Below are positions 8,759-17,659 of a stretch of DNA of 64,000 nt, in pieces. Below the pieces are notes generated by a model, which did not search any database, was not told where the DNA came from, and saw only the letters and a list, made by a program, of their open reading frames with translations. Numbering within the stretch: the stretch's first letter is position 1; each line of letters starts with the position of its first letter. The stretch covers positions 1 to 64,000 of the forward strand of contig CALFEQ010000180.1 of NCBI GenBank assembly GCA_937949945.1, given 5' to 3'. Origin of the DNA: an uncultured Myxococcales bacterium. GTDB lineage: Bacteria > Myxococcota_A > Polyangia > Polyangiales > Polyangiaceae. The translations under genes were made by a program, and so were the position numbers.

Positions 8759-9442
8759 ATGTCGACGGGACAGGACTCGAGCTACCGGATCGCGATCGGC
8801 GTCTTCGCCGAAGCTCCGATCGTGGGGCGCTGCATGCCGAAGCTCTTCGCGGCACACACGCCGGAGTGGGCGTGCGGCCTGTACGCGGCGATGCTGCGGG
8901 ATACGCTCGACGGGCTGCAGTCCGTCGACGCGAGCGAGTACGTGGTCTTCCCGTCGGACGGACGCGTCGCGGACGATACGCCGGAGGCGGCGCAGACGCT
9001 CTCGCGTCACCTTCCGGCCCCGTGGAGCCTCGTCGCCGGAGTGGCGAGCGCGGAGAGCGCGCTCGCGCGGCTCGGCGCGCGCGACGGGCTCGCCATACTG
9101 TCGCGCAGCGACGCCCCTGCGGCGCCGATCGATCCGCTGGTCGACGCCATCGCCTCCGAGGCGCCGCCGTACGTGTTGCTCGGCGCGACCGACGGCGGCG
9201 ACGCGTGGCTCGTCGCGACGTGCCGTGTGCCCGAGGACCTGATCGCCGGCCTGCCCTGGTCGAGCCCGGAGCTGGCGGCGACGATACGTGTACGATGCAC
9301 GCGAGCGGGCGTTCGCCTGCGGGAGCTGCCGAAGGCGACGATCGCCGACGAGCCGAGCGGGGTGCTCGCGCTGCTCGAGGAGCTCCGCACGCATCCCGAG
9401 CGCGCGCCGCGGACGGCGCAGTACGTGGTCACGCATTCCTGA
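8759..9442 (+). CDS. DUF2064 / TIGR04282-like glycosyltransferase
   Basis: 227 residues with the opening IAIGVFAEAPIVGRCMPKL and TPEWACGLYAAMLRDTL, the pattern of the DUF2064 family (CofC/MobA-like nucleotidyl- or glycosyltransferase fold). The middle has YVLLGATDGGDAWLVA, corresponding to the family's G-x-x-DGG segment. The usual KTRL after the first strand is replaced by CMPKLF, so catalysis may be altered. It probably acts in the cytosol. An AGAGG sequence precedes ATG 8759. Substrate cannot be inferred from the context. Confidence 0.65.
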   Translation: MSTGQDSSYRIAIGVFAEAPIVGRCMPKLFAAHTPEWACGLYAAMLRDTLDGLQSVDASEYVVFPSDGRVADDTPEAAQTLSRHLPAPWSLVAGVASAESALARLGARDGLAILSRSDAPAAPIDPLVDAIASEAPPYVLLGATDGGDAWLVATCRVPEDLIAGLPWSSPELAATIRVRCTRAGVRLRELPKATIADEPSGVLALLEELRTHPERAPRTAQYVVTHS

Positions 9443-9713
9443 TTGAACCGCGAGAGAACCAGCCGGGAGAGTGAACCGAGCCGTCAGCGGTGGACGGCGG
9501 CGAGCGCAGGGCCTTGGGCGAGCGGGGAGCGCCGGCGGAGCGGGCCGCTGGCGGAGCGGGGCGGTAGCGAGCGATCGCGGAGGGTGACGACATCGCGATC
9601 CAGCCGAAGGCCGTCGCCGATCCAAACCGACATGTCGTCCTCACGTCTCCGTCGCCGGGTTCCGTGCGTGTTTTCCAGTGGCGATGGCCGAACGGGCGCG
9701 GCATCGTGAGTGC

Positions 9714-10388
9714 ATGACGCGGTCGACCATGCGCCCCGCCCTTCTCGCAGCTTCCACCCTGGTCCTCGCGAGCCTCGCCGTCTTCGCCTGCTCGAGCGAG
9801 GACTCTCCAGCCACGCCGACCGAAGAGGACGCCGGCGGCGGCGGGCAGAGGACCCCGCCCGACGACGACCCGCCCGACAACAGCTCCGGTGGAGCGTCCT
9901 CGGGAGGCACGTCCGGCGGTACGTCGTCTGGAGGGTCGAGCAGCGGAGGGTCCTCCGACGACGGCGGCAGCACGAGCAGCAGCAGCAGCGGCGGAAACCC
10001 TGACTTCGACGGTGGGTCGCCGATCGACGGCGGCGCTGCCGGAACGCTCTGCCTCGAAGGCTCGGTCCTGGAGTCGGAGGACAACAACACCGAGGCGACG
10101 GCCGACCAGCTGCCGAGCCAGTCCACCTCGTTCTGCGGCAGGATCGCCGATGGCGCGGATGTCGACTTCGCGACCTTCACGCTACCCGAGAACGCGACGA
10201 GGCTCGAAATGAGCTACGCAACGACGAACGGGCAAGCCATCCAGATCGACGCGTTTGCCGATGGAGTGCAGTTCCCGTTCAACGGCACTTACGAGTTCAA
10301 GCCTGGCAAGCCTTACCTGTTGAAGGTCTCCTCGAAGAACGGGCAGACGTTCGATTACCGGATCAACGTGGCGATCACGACGCCGTGA
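9714..10388 (+). CDS. Ser/Gly-rich lipoprotein, pre-peptidase C-terminal-like domain
   Basis: The 224-residue product has a signal peptide and lipobox (SLAVFAC, Cys26), a long Ser/Gly/Asp linker (residues about 30-115), and a C-terminal beta-rich region beginning LCLEGSVLESEDNNTEA and containing FCGRIADGADVDFATFTLP. The ordering 'E-DNNT-A-L... F-G-I-DG-DVD-F-F' resembles bacterial pre-peptidase C-terminal (PPC) domains, used as secreted carbohydrate- or matrix-binding modules; that match is by eye. ATG 9714 is preferred; 9729 is possible. A hairpin follows the stop. Confidence 0.75.
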   Translation: MTRSTMRPALLAASTLVLASLAVFACSSEDSPATPTEEDAGGGGQRTPPDDDPPDNSSGGASSGGTSGGTSSGGSSSGGSSDDGGSTSSSSSGGNPDFDGGSPIDGGAAGTLCLEGSVLESEDNNTEATADQLPSQSTSFCGRIADGADVDFATFTLPENATRLEMSYATTNGQAIQIDAFADGVQFPFNGTYEFKPGKPYLLKVSSKNGQTFDYRINVAITTP

Positions 10389-10726
10389 CCCATGCCGTGA
10401 TCGCCGTTCAGCGGCGATGAGGCGTCGTGACGGTCGTGGACCATCCAACCATCCGCGAGTGGCGGGGCGCGGCCGGTCGCCTAGATGAACGAGCTCGACG
10501 GCGGAACGAGCTCGACGGCGACCGCGCCGCCGCGATGAGCGAGCGGGAAGGCACCGATCGACGTCGCTCGCCCGGCGGCGCCCCGCCGCGGACGCCGCGC
10601 GCGTCGGACGCAGCGCTCGGGCAGCGCCTCCGGCGTGGATCCGATCGCTCCACGGTGGCGACGCGAAGCAAGGGGTCGGGTGCGTGAGGGGTAGCGCCGC
10701 GCGCGCTCTCGATTTACGACGGGCGC
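10389..10726. other. Intergenic region, nothing further recognised
   Basis: About 340 bases between two lipoprotein genes. Beyond the hairpin at 10400-10418 I see no gene, RNA or repeat. Confidence 0.5.
10400..10418 (+). terminator. Short hairpin after lipoprotein gene
   Basis: ATCGCCG, loop TTCAG, CGGCGAT forms a perfect 7-bp stem 12 bases after the stop codon at 10388. No T tract follows. Confidence 0.4.
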
Positions 10727-12097
10727 ATGTGGTCCGCACCCGGTGCTCGGTGGTCGTTCTCCGCTTTGTTGGCGCTCGCGGCGCTCGGCGCGTGTGCTCG
10801 TCAGAGTGGAGGGCCGCATTACGTCATCGGCGAGAGCACCACGCGCCTGAGCGGCACGGGCTCGTCCGTCGTGTCGCGGGCGTCGAGTGGCGCGGAGACG
10901 CCCGAGCAGCGTGCGGCGCGGCTGCACGAGCAAGCCATCGTCGTCGACGGTCACGACGACATCCCGACGGTCATCTTCGAGGCCGGCATCGACGTCGCGG
11001 ACAAGAGCCCGTGGACGCATACGGATCTCGCGCGCATGAAGGCCGGTGGGCTGACCGGGACGTTCTTCTCGATCTTCGTTCCGGGCGAGCTCGCGGAGAA
11101 GCCGACCGTCGCCGGAGGCGGCGCGCTCCGCCGAGCGATCGATCTCGTCGACATCACGTACCGGCAGATCGAGCGTCACCCGAACGACCTCATGCTCGCG
11201 ACGAGCGCCGCCGACATCCGGCGAGCCAAGCGCGAAGGCAAGGTCGCCATCTTGATGGGGATCGAGGGAGGCCACGCGATCGAGAACTCGCTGTCGGCGC
11301 TTCGCGTCCTCCATCGGCTCGGCTGCCGCTACATGACGCTCACGCATACGAACACGAACGAGTGGGCCGACTCCGCGGGCTTCTCCGGCCCGCCGCCGGT
11401 CCGCCACCACGGCCTCACTCCGTTCGGAGAGGAGGTCGTGCGTGAGATGCAGCGCATCGGGATGCTCGTGGACGTCTCGCATGTCTCGGACGAGACGTTC
11501 TTCGCGGTGATGAAGATCGCGCAGGCTCCCGTCATCGCCTCGCACTCGTCGGCGCGCGCCATCGCCGACCATCGCCGCAACCTGAGCGACGACATGCTGC
11601 GCGCTCTCGCGAAGAACGGCGGCGTGGCGATGGTGAACTTCTGGTCGGTGCTCGTCTCGAGCGAGTACGCCGCAGCGTCACGCGCCTGGTACGAGAAGAA
11701 CGCCGCTACCTTGAAAGAGCTCCGCGCGAAGCACAGAGCCGACCCGTTCGCCTACCGCGAGGCGGTCGCCAAGCTCCGCGCGGAGGAGCCGCTCCCGAAG
11801 GTGCCGCTGTCGCTGCTCGTCGATCACATCGATCACATGGTGAAGGTCGCCGGCATCGATCACGTCGGTCTGGGCTCGGACTTCGACGGCGTCGACGCGC
11901 TACCCGAAGGCATCGACGGCGTCGACTCCCTGCCGAAGATCACGCTCGAGCTCGTGAAGCGCGGTTACAAGGACGAGGACGTGCTCAAGATCCTCGGCGA
12001 GAACTTCCTCCGCGTGTTCGAGCAGGCGGAGGCGTTCGCGAAGTCGAGCGGAACACGCCTCTCGGGGGACGGGAGCATGAAGCGCCTCGACCAGTGA
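10727..12097 (+). CDS. Membrane dipeptidase (peptidase M19), lipoprotein
   Basis: A 456-residue zinc dipeptidase of the renal-dipeptidase family, predicted to cleave dipeptides, possibly including D-amino-acid peptides from the wall, outside the cytoplasm. The lipobox is LAALGAC (Cys23). Family features in order: IVVDGHDDIP (first metal ligands; Asp replaces the usual Asn), MGIEGGHAI with the bridging Glu, YMTLTHTNTN, VDVSHVSD, PVIASHSSARAI, and HVGLGSDFDG near the C-terminus. The length is typical. It precedes the radical SAM gene by 78 bases on the same strand. Confidence 0.9.
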   Translation: MWSAPGARWSFSALLALAALGACARQSGGPHYVIGESTTRLSGTGSSVVSRASSGAETPEQRAARLHEQAIVVDGHDDIPTVIFEAGIDVADKSPWTHTDLARMKAGGLTGTFFSIFVPGELAEKPTVAGGGALRRAIDLVDITYRQIERHPNDLMLATSAADIRRAKREGKVAILMGIEGGHAIENSLSALRVLHRLGCRYMTLTHTNTNEWADSAGFSGPPPVRHHGLTPFGEEVVREMQRIGMLVDVSHVSDETFFAVMKIAQAPVIASHSSARAIADHRRNLSDDMLRALAKNGGVAMVNFWSVLVSSEYAAASRAWYEKNAATLKELRAKHRADPFAYREAVAKLRAEEPLPKVPLSLLVDHIDHMVKVAGIDHVGLGSDFDGVDALPEGIDGVDSLPKITLELVKRGYKDEDVLKILGENFLRVFEQAEAFAKSSGTRLSGDGSMKRLDQ

Positions 12098-12175
12098 CCG
12101 CCCCGCCCCGGTCGCCTCACGACGGACGTTCGACGGTTCCCCCAGGTCCGAAGCACGCCATCCGAGAACGACGCC

Positions 12176-13045
12176 ATGCGCTACGAAGGCCGCATCTTCC
12201 GTCCGCCTTCCGAAGCTGACGCTCTCATCGTGCAGGCCACCATCGGCTGTTCGTGGAATCACTGCACGTATTGCGACATGTACCGGGACAAGACGTTCCG
12301 GATCCGTGATCTCGCCGAGGTCCTCGACGACCTCGATCGAGCAGCCGCGCTCTTCGGCGATGCCGTCGAGAAGCTCTTCGTGGCGGACGGCGACGCGCTC
12401 GTCCTGCCGATGGATCACTGGACGCCGATCCTCGACCGCGCACGCGCGCTCTTCCCGCGACTGCGCCGCGTCTCCTGTTACGCGATGGCACGCAACGTCC
12501 TCGAGAAGACCGACGAGGAGCTCCGAACGTTGCGTGAAAAGGGCCTACGCCTCCTCTACATCGGCCCAGAGTCCGGCGACGACGTCACGCTCAAGCGAAT
12601 CGCGAAGGGCGACGACGCGGAGGCACACGTCGAGGCCGCTCGCCGAGCCCGCGCGGCCGGCATGGAGCTCAGCGTCATCGCGCTCCTGGGAATCGCGATG
12701 GAGCGGAGCGACGAACACGCACGGCGAACCGCCGACCTCGTGACGAAGATGGCCCCGCAGTACTTCTCCGCGCTGACGGTCACCATCGTGCCAGACACCC
12801 CTCTCGACCGTCTCGCCAAACGAGGCCGCTTCGCCGTCCCTCCAGTCCCAGCCCTACTGGAAGAGCTCCGCACCATCGTGCGGGAGACCTCCCCGACAGA
12901 CACCCTCTTCCGCACCAACCACGCCTCGAACTACCTCCCCCTGGGTGGCCGCCTCCCACGCGACCGCGATCGGATCATCCAGGTGATCGACGCCGCGCTC
13001 GCAGGAAAGATCCCTCTCCGCCCCGAGTCGCTCCGCGGCCTGTGA
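12176..13045 (+). CDS. Radical SAM protein with CX4CX2C cluster motif
   Basis: The 289-residue product begins with a strand and then GCSWNHCTYCDMY, cysteines 25, 30 and 33. The spacing CX4CX2C differs from the canonical CX3CX2C but fits a known COG1032-like subgroup. The rest follows a radical SAM barrel: LFVADGDALVLP, RLLYIGPESGDD and the SAM-contact-like LSVIALLGI. There is no B12-binding or accessory cluster domain, so it is a minimal enzyme of unknown substrate. Its 3' end borders the first CCGACGTT repeat array. Confidence 0.8.
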   Translation: MRYEGRIFRPPSEADALIVQATIGCSWNHCTYCDMYRDKTFRIRDLAEVLDDLDRAAALFGDAVEKLFVADGDALVLPMDHWTPILDRARALFPRLRRVSCYAMARNVLEKTDEELRTLREKGLRLLYIGPESGDDVTLKRIAKGDDAEAHVEAARRARAAGMELSVIALLGIAMERSDEHARRTADLVTKMAPQYFSALTVTIVPDTPLDRLAKRGRFAVPPVPALLEELRTIVRETSPTDTLFRTNHASNYLPLGGRLPRDRDRIIQVIDAALAGKIPLRPESLRGL

Positions 13046-13290
<245 letters not shown>

Positions 13291-13454
13291 AGACTGATTG
13301 GAGGCCGGAACGGCGTACCAAAGCGCGTCGCCGCTACGACGGGCCACGAAAGCAGAGATCTTGGAAGCGCGCCGCGACGACGACTACAGACCGTCGCGCG
13401 CTCGAACGACGACCACGCTACGAAGAGCTCCCATCGGGGGGGAGCAGCCCGAGG

Positions 13455-14459
13455 TCAAAGCGTTCGTACTTCGATGCGCCGACTTCGAGGGTTGGAGCTC
13501 GCCGGGAAAACGCCTCCGCTCTGGCCCGCTCCGATCATCGATTGAGGTTTGTACGTTTCACAGCGAGCGCCGAGCAAACGGAGGCGATACGTCCCGGCGG
13601 GAAAGATCACCTTGGTCCTGCCGTGTGTGACGAAGGCTTTCAACTTGCGCGCGTATTCCACGCGGAAGCCCTTGAGTGCAGCGAGCTCGGCACGGCGCCT
13701 CTCGGGGTCCGAGCACGCGAGGGCTGGGCGGAGCTTGCGATGGATGGCCTTCGTCGATGGCCGGGCGGTGGGCGAAATGTCGATGAGCTTCTTGCGACTG
13801 GGAAGGGAGATGCCCTTCCTTCGACGGATCTCGCGGTACTCGTGCTCTTTCTGAGCGACAGCCGCCCGGACGCGCGCAGCCCACTCGGCATTCGTCTCAC
13901 GCGGATTCTCGCGCATGTGCGGAGGCGGCCGAACCGCATGAAGCGTGACGGTCGGAGGCATCACCTTGCTCGTCGGCTTGAAGTACCACTGCGGACGCGC
14001 GTGCTCGGTCGTCTTGCCGTCCAGGTAGTCGACCGAGGTGAAACCCGGCCACTCGGAGGCGCGATCGACCAGATACGCCGCGACGGGGTTTGCCAGTACG
14101 TAAACGATCGCGTCGAACACGTCCTTCGCCGTGACGAGACGCGTGACGCAAGTCTCTTCGGTGGACCAGACGTTCTCGAAGCGGCCGTAGCGGGCGTTGA
14201 TGCACTTGGCCAGCATCTTGTGCAGATGCTCGAGAAACGCAGGGAGCCTCCCGAATGGGTCGTGCACGACAGCGTGGTAGTGATTCGACATGACGACCCA
14301 AGCGATGACCTCGACCTTGTGACGTCGTGCCGCTTCCGCGAAGCAGTAAGCGAAGATCGCCTTCGTGCCAGCGTCGGGCTTCAGCAAGAACGTGCGCTGG
14401 ACGGTCCGACGGGTGATCAGCAAGACATCGCCAGGGAGAATGCGACGCGGAGCGGTCAT
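13455..14459 (-). CDS. Y1 (IS200/RAYT-type) transposase-like protein
   Basis: The N-terminal 140 residues match the Y1_Tnp/REP-associated tyrosine transposase family (COG1943): the metal-binding HUH triad is His60-Tyr61-His62 in VVMSNHYHAVVHDP, and the candidate nucleophile is Tyr120 in IVYVLANPVAA, followed by EWPGFTS. These enzymes cut and join single-stranded DNA at hairpins. A basic C-terminal extension of about 190 residues completes the 334-residue protein. ATG 14457-14459 is preceded by GGGGAGGG. There are no IS-type ends next to the gene; instead CCGACGTT repeats flank it on both sides, as with RAYT genes and their REP elements. Probably a domesticated enzyme, not an active IS. Confidence 0.85.
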   Translation of the reverse strand: MTAPRRILPGDVLLITRRTVQRTFLLKPDAGTKAIFAYCFAEAARRHKVEVIAWVVMSNHYHAVVHDPFGRLPAFLEHLHKMLAKCINARYGRFENVWSTEETCVTRLVTAKDVFDAIVYVLANPVAAYLVDRASEWPGFTSVDYLDGKTTEHARPQWYFKPTSKVMPPTVTLHAVRPPPHMRENPRETNAEWAARVRAAVAQKEHEYREIRRRKGISLPSRKKLIDISPTARPSTKAIHRKLRPALACSDPERRRAELAALKGFRVEYARKLKAFVTHGRTKVIFPAGTYRLRLLGARCETYKPQSMIGAGQSGGVFPASSNPRSRRIEVRTL

Positions 14460-14499
14460 GCCCTCCCCATCGGCCCACGAACGAAAGAAGTTGCGCGCT

Positions 14500-14620
14500 C
14501 CTTCCCTCCTTCCCTTCCGCACCGACGTTGCGCTCCTTCCCTCCTTCCGCACCGACGTTGGGGACGGAGCAACGACGGAGAGCGCTCTCCACGCACCGAC
14601 GTTGGGGAGGGAGCAACGGA
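14500..14620. repeat. CCGACGTT repeat array (middle), upstream of Y1 transposase
   Basis: CGCACCGACGTTG occurs at 14518-14530, 14548-14560 and 14592-14604. The first two are preceded by CTCCTTCCCTCCTTCC tracts. The last two are followed by GGGGACGGAGCAACG or GGGGAGGGAGCAACG, and a perfect palindrome GGAGAGCGCTCTCC sits at 14577-14590. The array begins about 60 bases upstream of the transposase start and may carry its promoter. Confidence 0.85.
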
Positions 14621-14781
14621 GAGCGCTCCAGCAACAAGCGCCGCGCAGAAGCCTGAAGTCGCTCGGAGCCTGAACCAAGCGTGGACAGCGGACTGTAGTC
14701 CAATGTCGGAAAGACACCCACTCGATTGAGCGGCGTTCTTGGCCGTTGCTGAGTGGGTTCGGTAGTCCGGAGCCCGCAGCG

Positions 14782-15453
14782 ATGATGCCGACGACGTCTC
14801 TCATCGAACGAGGCCTACGAGCGCGATGCCGCCAGCTGAATTCAGGATGGCTCGTCGTGGCGGTGGCGGATGCATGTCGCAGCGCGGCGCTCTCGTTCAC
14901 GACTGGCGCGCGCACGTGGGGCAAGCACGAGCTCGCTCGATGGCTCGTGGGGCCGTACCGGAGGGCGATCGAACCAGCCAGCGATGCGAACGAAACGAGA
15001 GCACCACGCGTCCGCGACGGAGCGGCCGTGGACGAGGCCAGCGTCAAGGCGTTGCTCGCTCGGGCACACGCACAGGTCGTGACCTGGCTTCGCACGAGCC
15101 GGACCTGGAAGGAGTCGAGCGGGTTTGCACGGAGGATGATCGACAGCGGACTCGTCGTGGGCGTCATCGACTCCGAGTCGGGTCTCGGGTACGCGCCTGC
15201 TGCACCCCCGAACATGAGCCTCGTCGACCGCGTTCGATCGCTCTTCGTCGCCGACTACCTGACACGCCCCGACGACTGGACGCGCTTCTACGTGTGCGAC
15301 ATCTGCGATACGCCGACCTTCGACGCAGCGCACTGCTGCCCGGTGATCGAGGACAATCTCGAGCCCGAATCCGAGGTCCGTATGACACTCACCGGGCTGG
15401 GCGAATCGCGTCCTCGTCCACGCTCACTCGAGCTGGTCCTCGAGGCCACCTAG
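14782..15453 (+). CDS. Hypothetical protein between repeat arrays
   Basis: I do not recognise this 223-residue protein. It has no signal peptide or membrane segment. Visible features: a central helical region (KALLARAHAQVVTWLRT), a loop SESGLGYAPAAPP, and a C-terminal four-cysteine cluster FYVCDICDTPTFDAAHCC that could bind zinc. It is divergent from the transposase and flanked by CCGACGTT repeats on both sides, so it may be cargo or an insertion neighbour rather than a partner. The start could be ATG 14782, 14785 or 14746; 14782 begins just after a G/C-rich stretch without a clear ribosome binding site. Confidence 0.6.
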   Translation: MMPTTSLIERGLRARCRQLNSGWLVVAVADACRSAALSFTTGARTWGKHELARWLVGPYRRAIEPASDANETRAPRVRDGAAVDEASVKALLARAHAQVVTWLRTSRTWKESSGFARRMIDSGLVVGVIDSESGLGYAPAAPPNMSLVDRVRSLFVADYLTRPDDWTRFYVCDICDTPTFDAAHCCPVIEDNLEPESEVRMTLTGLGESRPRPRSLELVLEAT

Positions 15454-15479
15454 TCCCCACGACGTCACCGCTCCCGCCC

Positions 15480-15670
15480 GTTCTCCTCCGACCCGACATT
15501 TTCCTAACGTCGGAAGGGAGACCAGACGCGAACCCCCTCCGCCTCTTCCCTTCGACCCGACATGCCATTCTCCTAACGTCGGAAGGGAAACCAGACGGAA
15601 AACCCCGCCGCACTTCGCCGCCCCCAGAAGGGAAACCAGACGGAAAACCCCGCCGCACTTCGCCGCCCCC
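15480..15670. repeat. CCGACGTT repeats in reverse orientation plus 45-bp tandem duplication
   Basis: CCTAACGTCGG (the complement of CCGACGTTAGG) lies at 15503-15513 and 15572-15582, each preceded by CCCGACAT, so CCGAC..GTCGG arms can pair; in the first copy CCGACGTT and AATGTCGG form an 8-bp stem with one G-T pair. Each is followed by GGAAGGGA(A/G)ACCAGACG. From 15582 a 45-bp unit beginning GAAGGGAAACC and ending CTTCGCCGCCCCC is repeated once in tandem (15582-15626, 15627-15670). Confidence 0.85.
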
Positions 15671-15675
15671 ACCCG

Positions 15676-17259
15676 TCAGGTCGGGTTCTCGACCTTCGTG
15701 CGGCGCCGTTGTTCGGCGAGGCGGAGGGCTTCGGCGTCCTCGCGGGAGATCACCTGATCCGCGTCGGTGTCGACGGCGCGGACCACCAGCTCGGCGAGGA
15801 CGGGGGCGGGGGCCTGCGATGGGCGGACGCGTTGGAATGCCGCTGCGACCTCGCTCGCGGTGACCTTGTTGTCGCCGTCGGTGTCGAGGGCGTCGAAGCC
15901 GCCGAGCTCGCGCCAGAGCTCGACGGCGAAGGATTGGACGAGGAGGACCTTCGGCTCGCGGCCGCTGTCGGGCGGGGGGACGAGCTTCGGGTTCTCCTCC
16001 GCCCAGCGGACGAGCGGCTCGACCCGATCGAGTCCGAGCAGTAGCTCGCGCACGAGGGCTACGGAGTACTCGCGCTCGAGATCGATGGGAGCGCCGTCGA
16101 TCGCCACGACCTCCGTGCCCTCGACCACCATCCGATCGTCGACCTGGAGGAACGCGCCCGACTCGACCGGCGCCTGCGCGCGCGAGACGGCGACGGCATC
16201 GCGGATGACGCGGCCCTTCATCGGGACGACGACGACCTCGTTGTCGAACGGGACCTCCGCCTCGATGTCTCCGTACGTCAGGCGATCGGAATAGGTGCGC
16301 GATCCGCGGATCCCGCCGCCGTTGAACAGGCAGCAGTCGGCGCCGAGAGCGTCGCGGAGACGCGAGCAGATCAGCGTGCCCATCGACGTCTGACGCGAGC
16401 GCGTTCCCACGGAGGAGAGCGGCTCACCCTTGATCTTGAGCAGCGTGGCGCTCGCGAGCTCCCGGACACGTGCCATGTGCATGTCGACGCGCGCGCGCAC
16501 GACGGCGTCCTCGGGCCACCGACCGACGTCCTCCAGCCGCGTCGTGATGGCAGGAGGCTCGTTGGGAGAGGTCCACCTGAGCTCGGTGATGACCGCGCCC
16601 GCGGCCTCCGAGCCCGCCTTGACGATCCACGTGCCGTTCACGTCGAGGAGCATCGCCGTGTGCTCGTGGCCGCCGATGATCAGCGGGAGCCGAAGGTCAC
16701 CGCGGCTCTCGGCGAGGGCGCGATCGTCCGCGATGGACTGATGCGTGAGCGCGACGACGACTGCACAACCGTCCTCGATGAGCTTCTTCGCCTCGGCAAG
16801 CACCGCCTCGTTCGCCGGCGAGACATCCGCGCCGCCGAACGGCTTTCCTCGGTAGACGGCCGGATCGGCCATCACCACGCCGACGAGGCCGACCTTCACG
16901 CCATCTCCCACGTCGACGACGTCGCGCCTCGGGAGCTCGATCGCCTCCGTTCTCACGTTCGTACCGAGGCACACCGCATCGAGCTCGCGGATCCGCGCCC
17001 ACAGCTCCTCCGGCTCGAGATCGTCCTCGTGATTGCCGAGCACCACGTGCGTGACGCCCACGGCATTCATGCAGTCGACCATCCCACGGCCTGCGTCGAG
17101 ACTCGAGAGCAGGCTCGGCGCGAGGAAGTCGCCCGCGAGCGTCACGAGCAGCGCGTCGCCGGGATGCTTCACTCTTTGGTCCTCGACGAGGCTACGCAAC
17201 CTCGGCAGGTTCTCGAGCGAGTAGACGTCGTTGACCGAAACGATCCGCAGAGTCGGCAT
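15676..17259 (-). CDS. 5'-nucleotidase-like metallophosphoesterase with C-terminal EF-hands
   Basis: 527 residues. The N-terminal two-metal phosphoesterase domain shows VSVNDVYSLE, LVTLAGDFLAPS, VVLGNHEDD and IIGGHEHTAM in the UshA order; the first motif has Tyr where most 5'-nucleotidases have His. The substrate-binding C-terminal domain has LFNGGGIRGSRTYSDRLTYGDI. Two EF-hand loops close the protein (DTDGDNKVTASE and DTDADQVISRED), suggesting calcium binding. No signal peptide is visible, which is unusual for a family mostly periplasmic, so it may be cytosolic. ATG 17259 is chosen because homology begins at once. Confidence 0.85.
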   Translation of the reverse strand: MPTLRIVSVNDVYSLENLPRLRSLVEDQRVKHPGDALLVTLAGDFLAPSLLSSLDAGRGMVDCMNAVGVTHVVLGNHEDDLEPEELWARIRELDAVCLGTNVRTEAIELPRRDVVDVGDGVKVGLVGVVMADPAVYRGKPFGGADVSPANEAVLAEAKKLIEDGCAVVVALTHQSIADDRALAESRGDLRLPLIIGGHEHTAMLLDVNGTWIVKAGSEAAGAVITELRWTSPNEPPAITTRLEDVGRWPEDAVVRARVDMHMARVRELASATLLKIKGEPLSSVGTRSRQTSMGTLICSRLRDALGADCCLFNGGGIRGSRTYSDRLTYGDIEAEVPFDNEVVVVPMKGRVIRDAVAVSRAQAPVESGAFLQVDDRMVVEGTEVVAIDGAPIDLEREYSVALVRELLLGLDRVEPLVRWAEENPKLVPPPDSGREPKVLLVQSFAVELWRELGGFDALDTDGDNKVTASEVAAAFQRVRPSQAPAPVLAELVVRAVDTDADQVISREDAEALRLAEQRRRTKVENPT

Positions 17260-17659
17260 CGCGGGTGTTCCATCATTGTCGCCGAGCGCGTCGAGATCGT
17301 CACGGAGACCGTTTCTCGGGTCTCCGGTCCCTCGAGGTGCGGGCCCCGCGGTGCGGGACCACTCGCTTCCCGCCGACGCTCCGAGCCACCGGCACGAGGC
17401 CAACGGCGCGAGCGGCCGGGCGGCCAGGCGGCCGAACGCCCGGCGGCCGACGGTGCGGATGGCGAGCGGGCGAGCGGGCGAGCGGGCGAGCGGGCGAGCG
17501 GGCGAGCTGGCGAGCGGCCGAACGGCCTACGGTGCGCCCGGTCGCCGGCCGAGCTCTCGGCCGCGCCTCGCCCCTCGAGCCCTCAGCCGTCGCCGCTCGT
17601 AGGCGAACGGTCGCAAGGCGTCCTCCGAGGGCTCGTCATTTTCGCGCGATCGTCGTCCA
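17260..17659. other. Divergent intergenic region with 8-bp minisatellite
   Basis: About 400 bases between two divergent genes. It holds G/C-rich inverted and direct repeats (GGCGGCC, GCGGCCG types) and the GGCGAGCG minisatellite at 17461-17516. I see no gene. Confidence 0.5.
17461..17516. repeat. Minisatellite (GGCGAGCG)7
   Basis: Seven head-to-tail copies of GGCGAGCG, the sixth with a final T. The unit is not a multiple of three and lies in non-coding DNA, so copy-number changes would shift promoter spacing. Confidence 0.95.

Noticed and set aside
14460..15215. Upstream extension of the Y1 transposase frame across its repeat array and the unknown gene
   Set aside because: The extra residues derive from repeats and antisense sequence; ATG 14459 has GGGGAGGG in front and begins the conserved domain.
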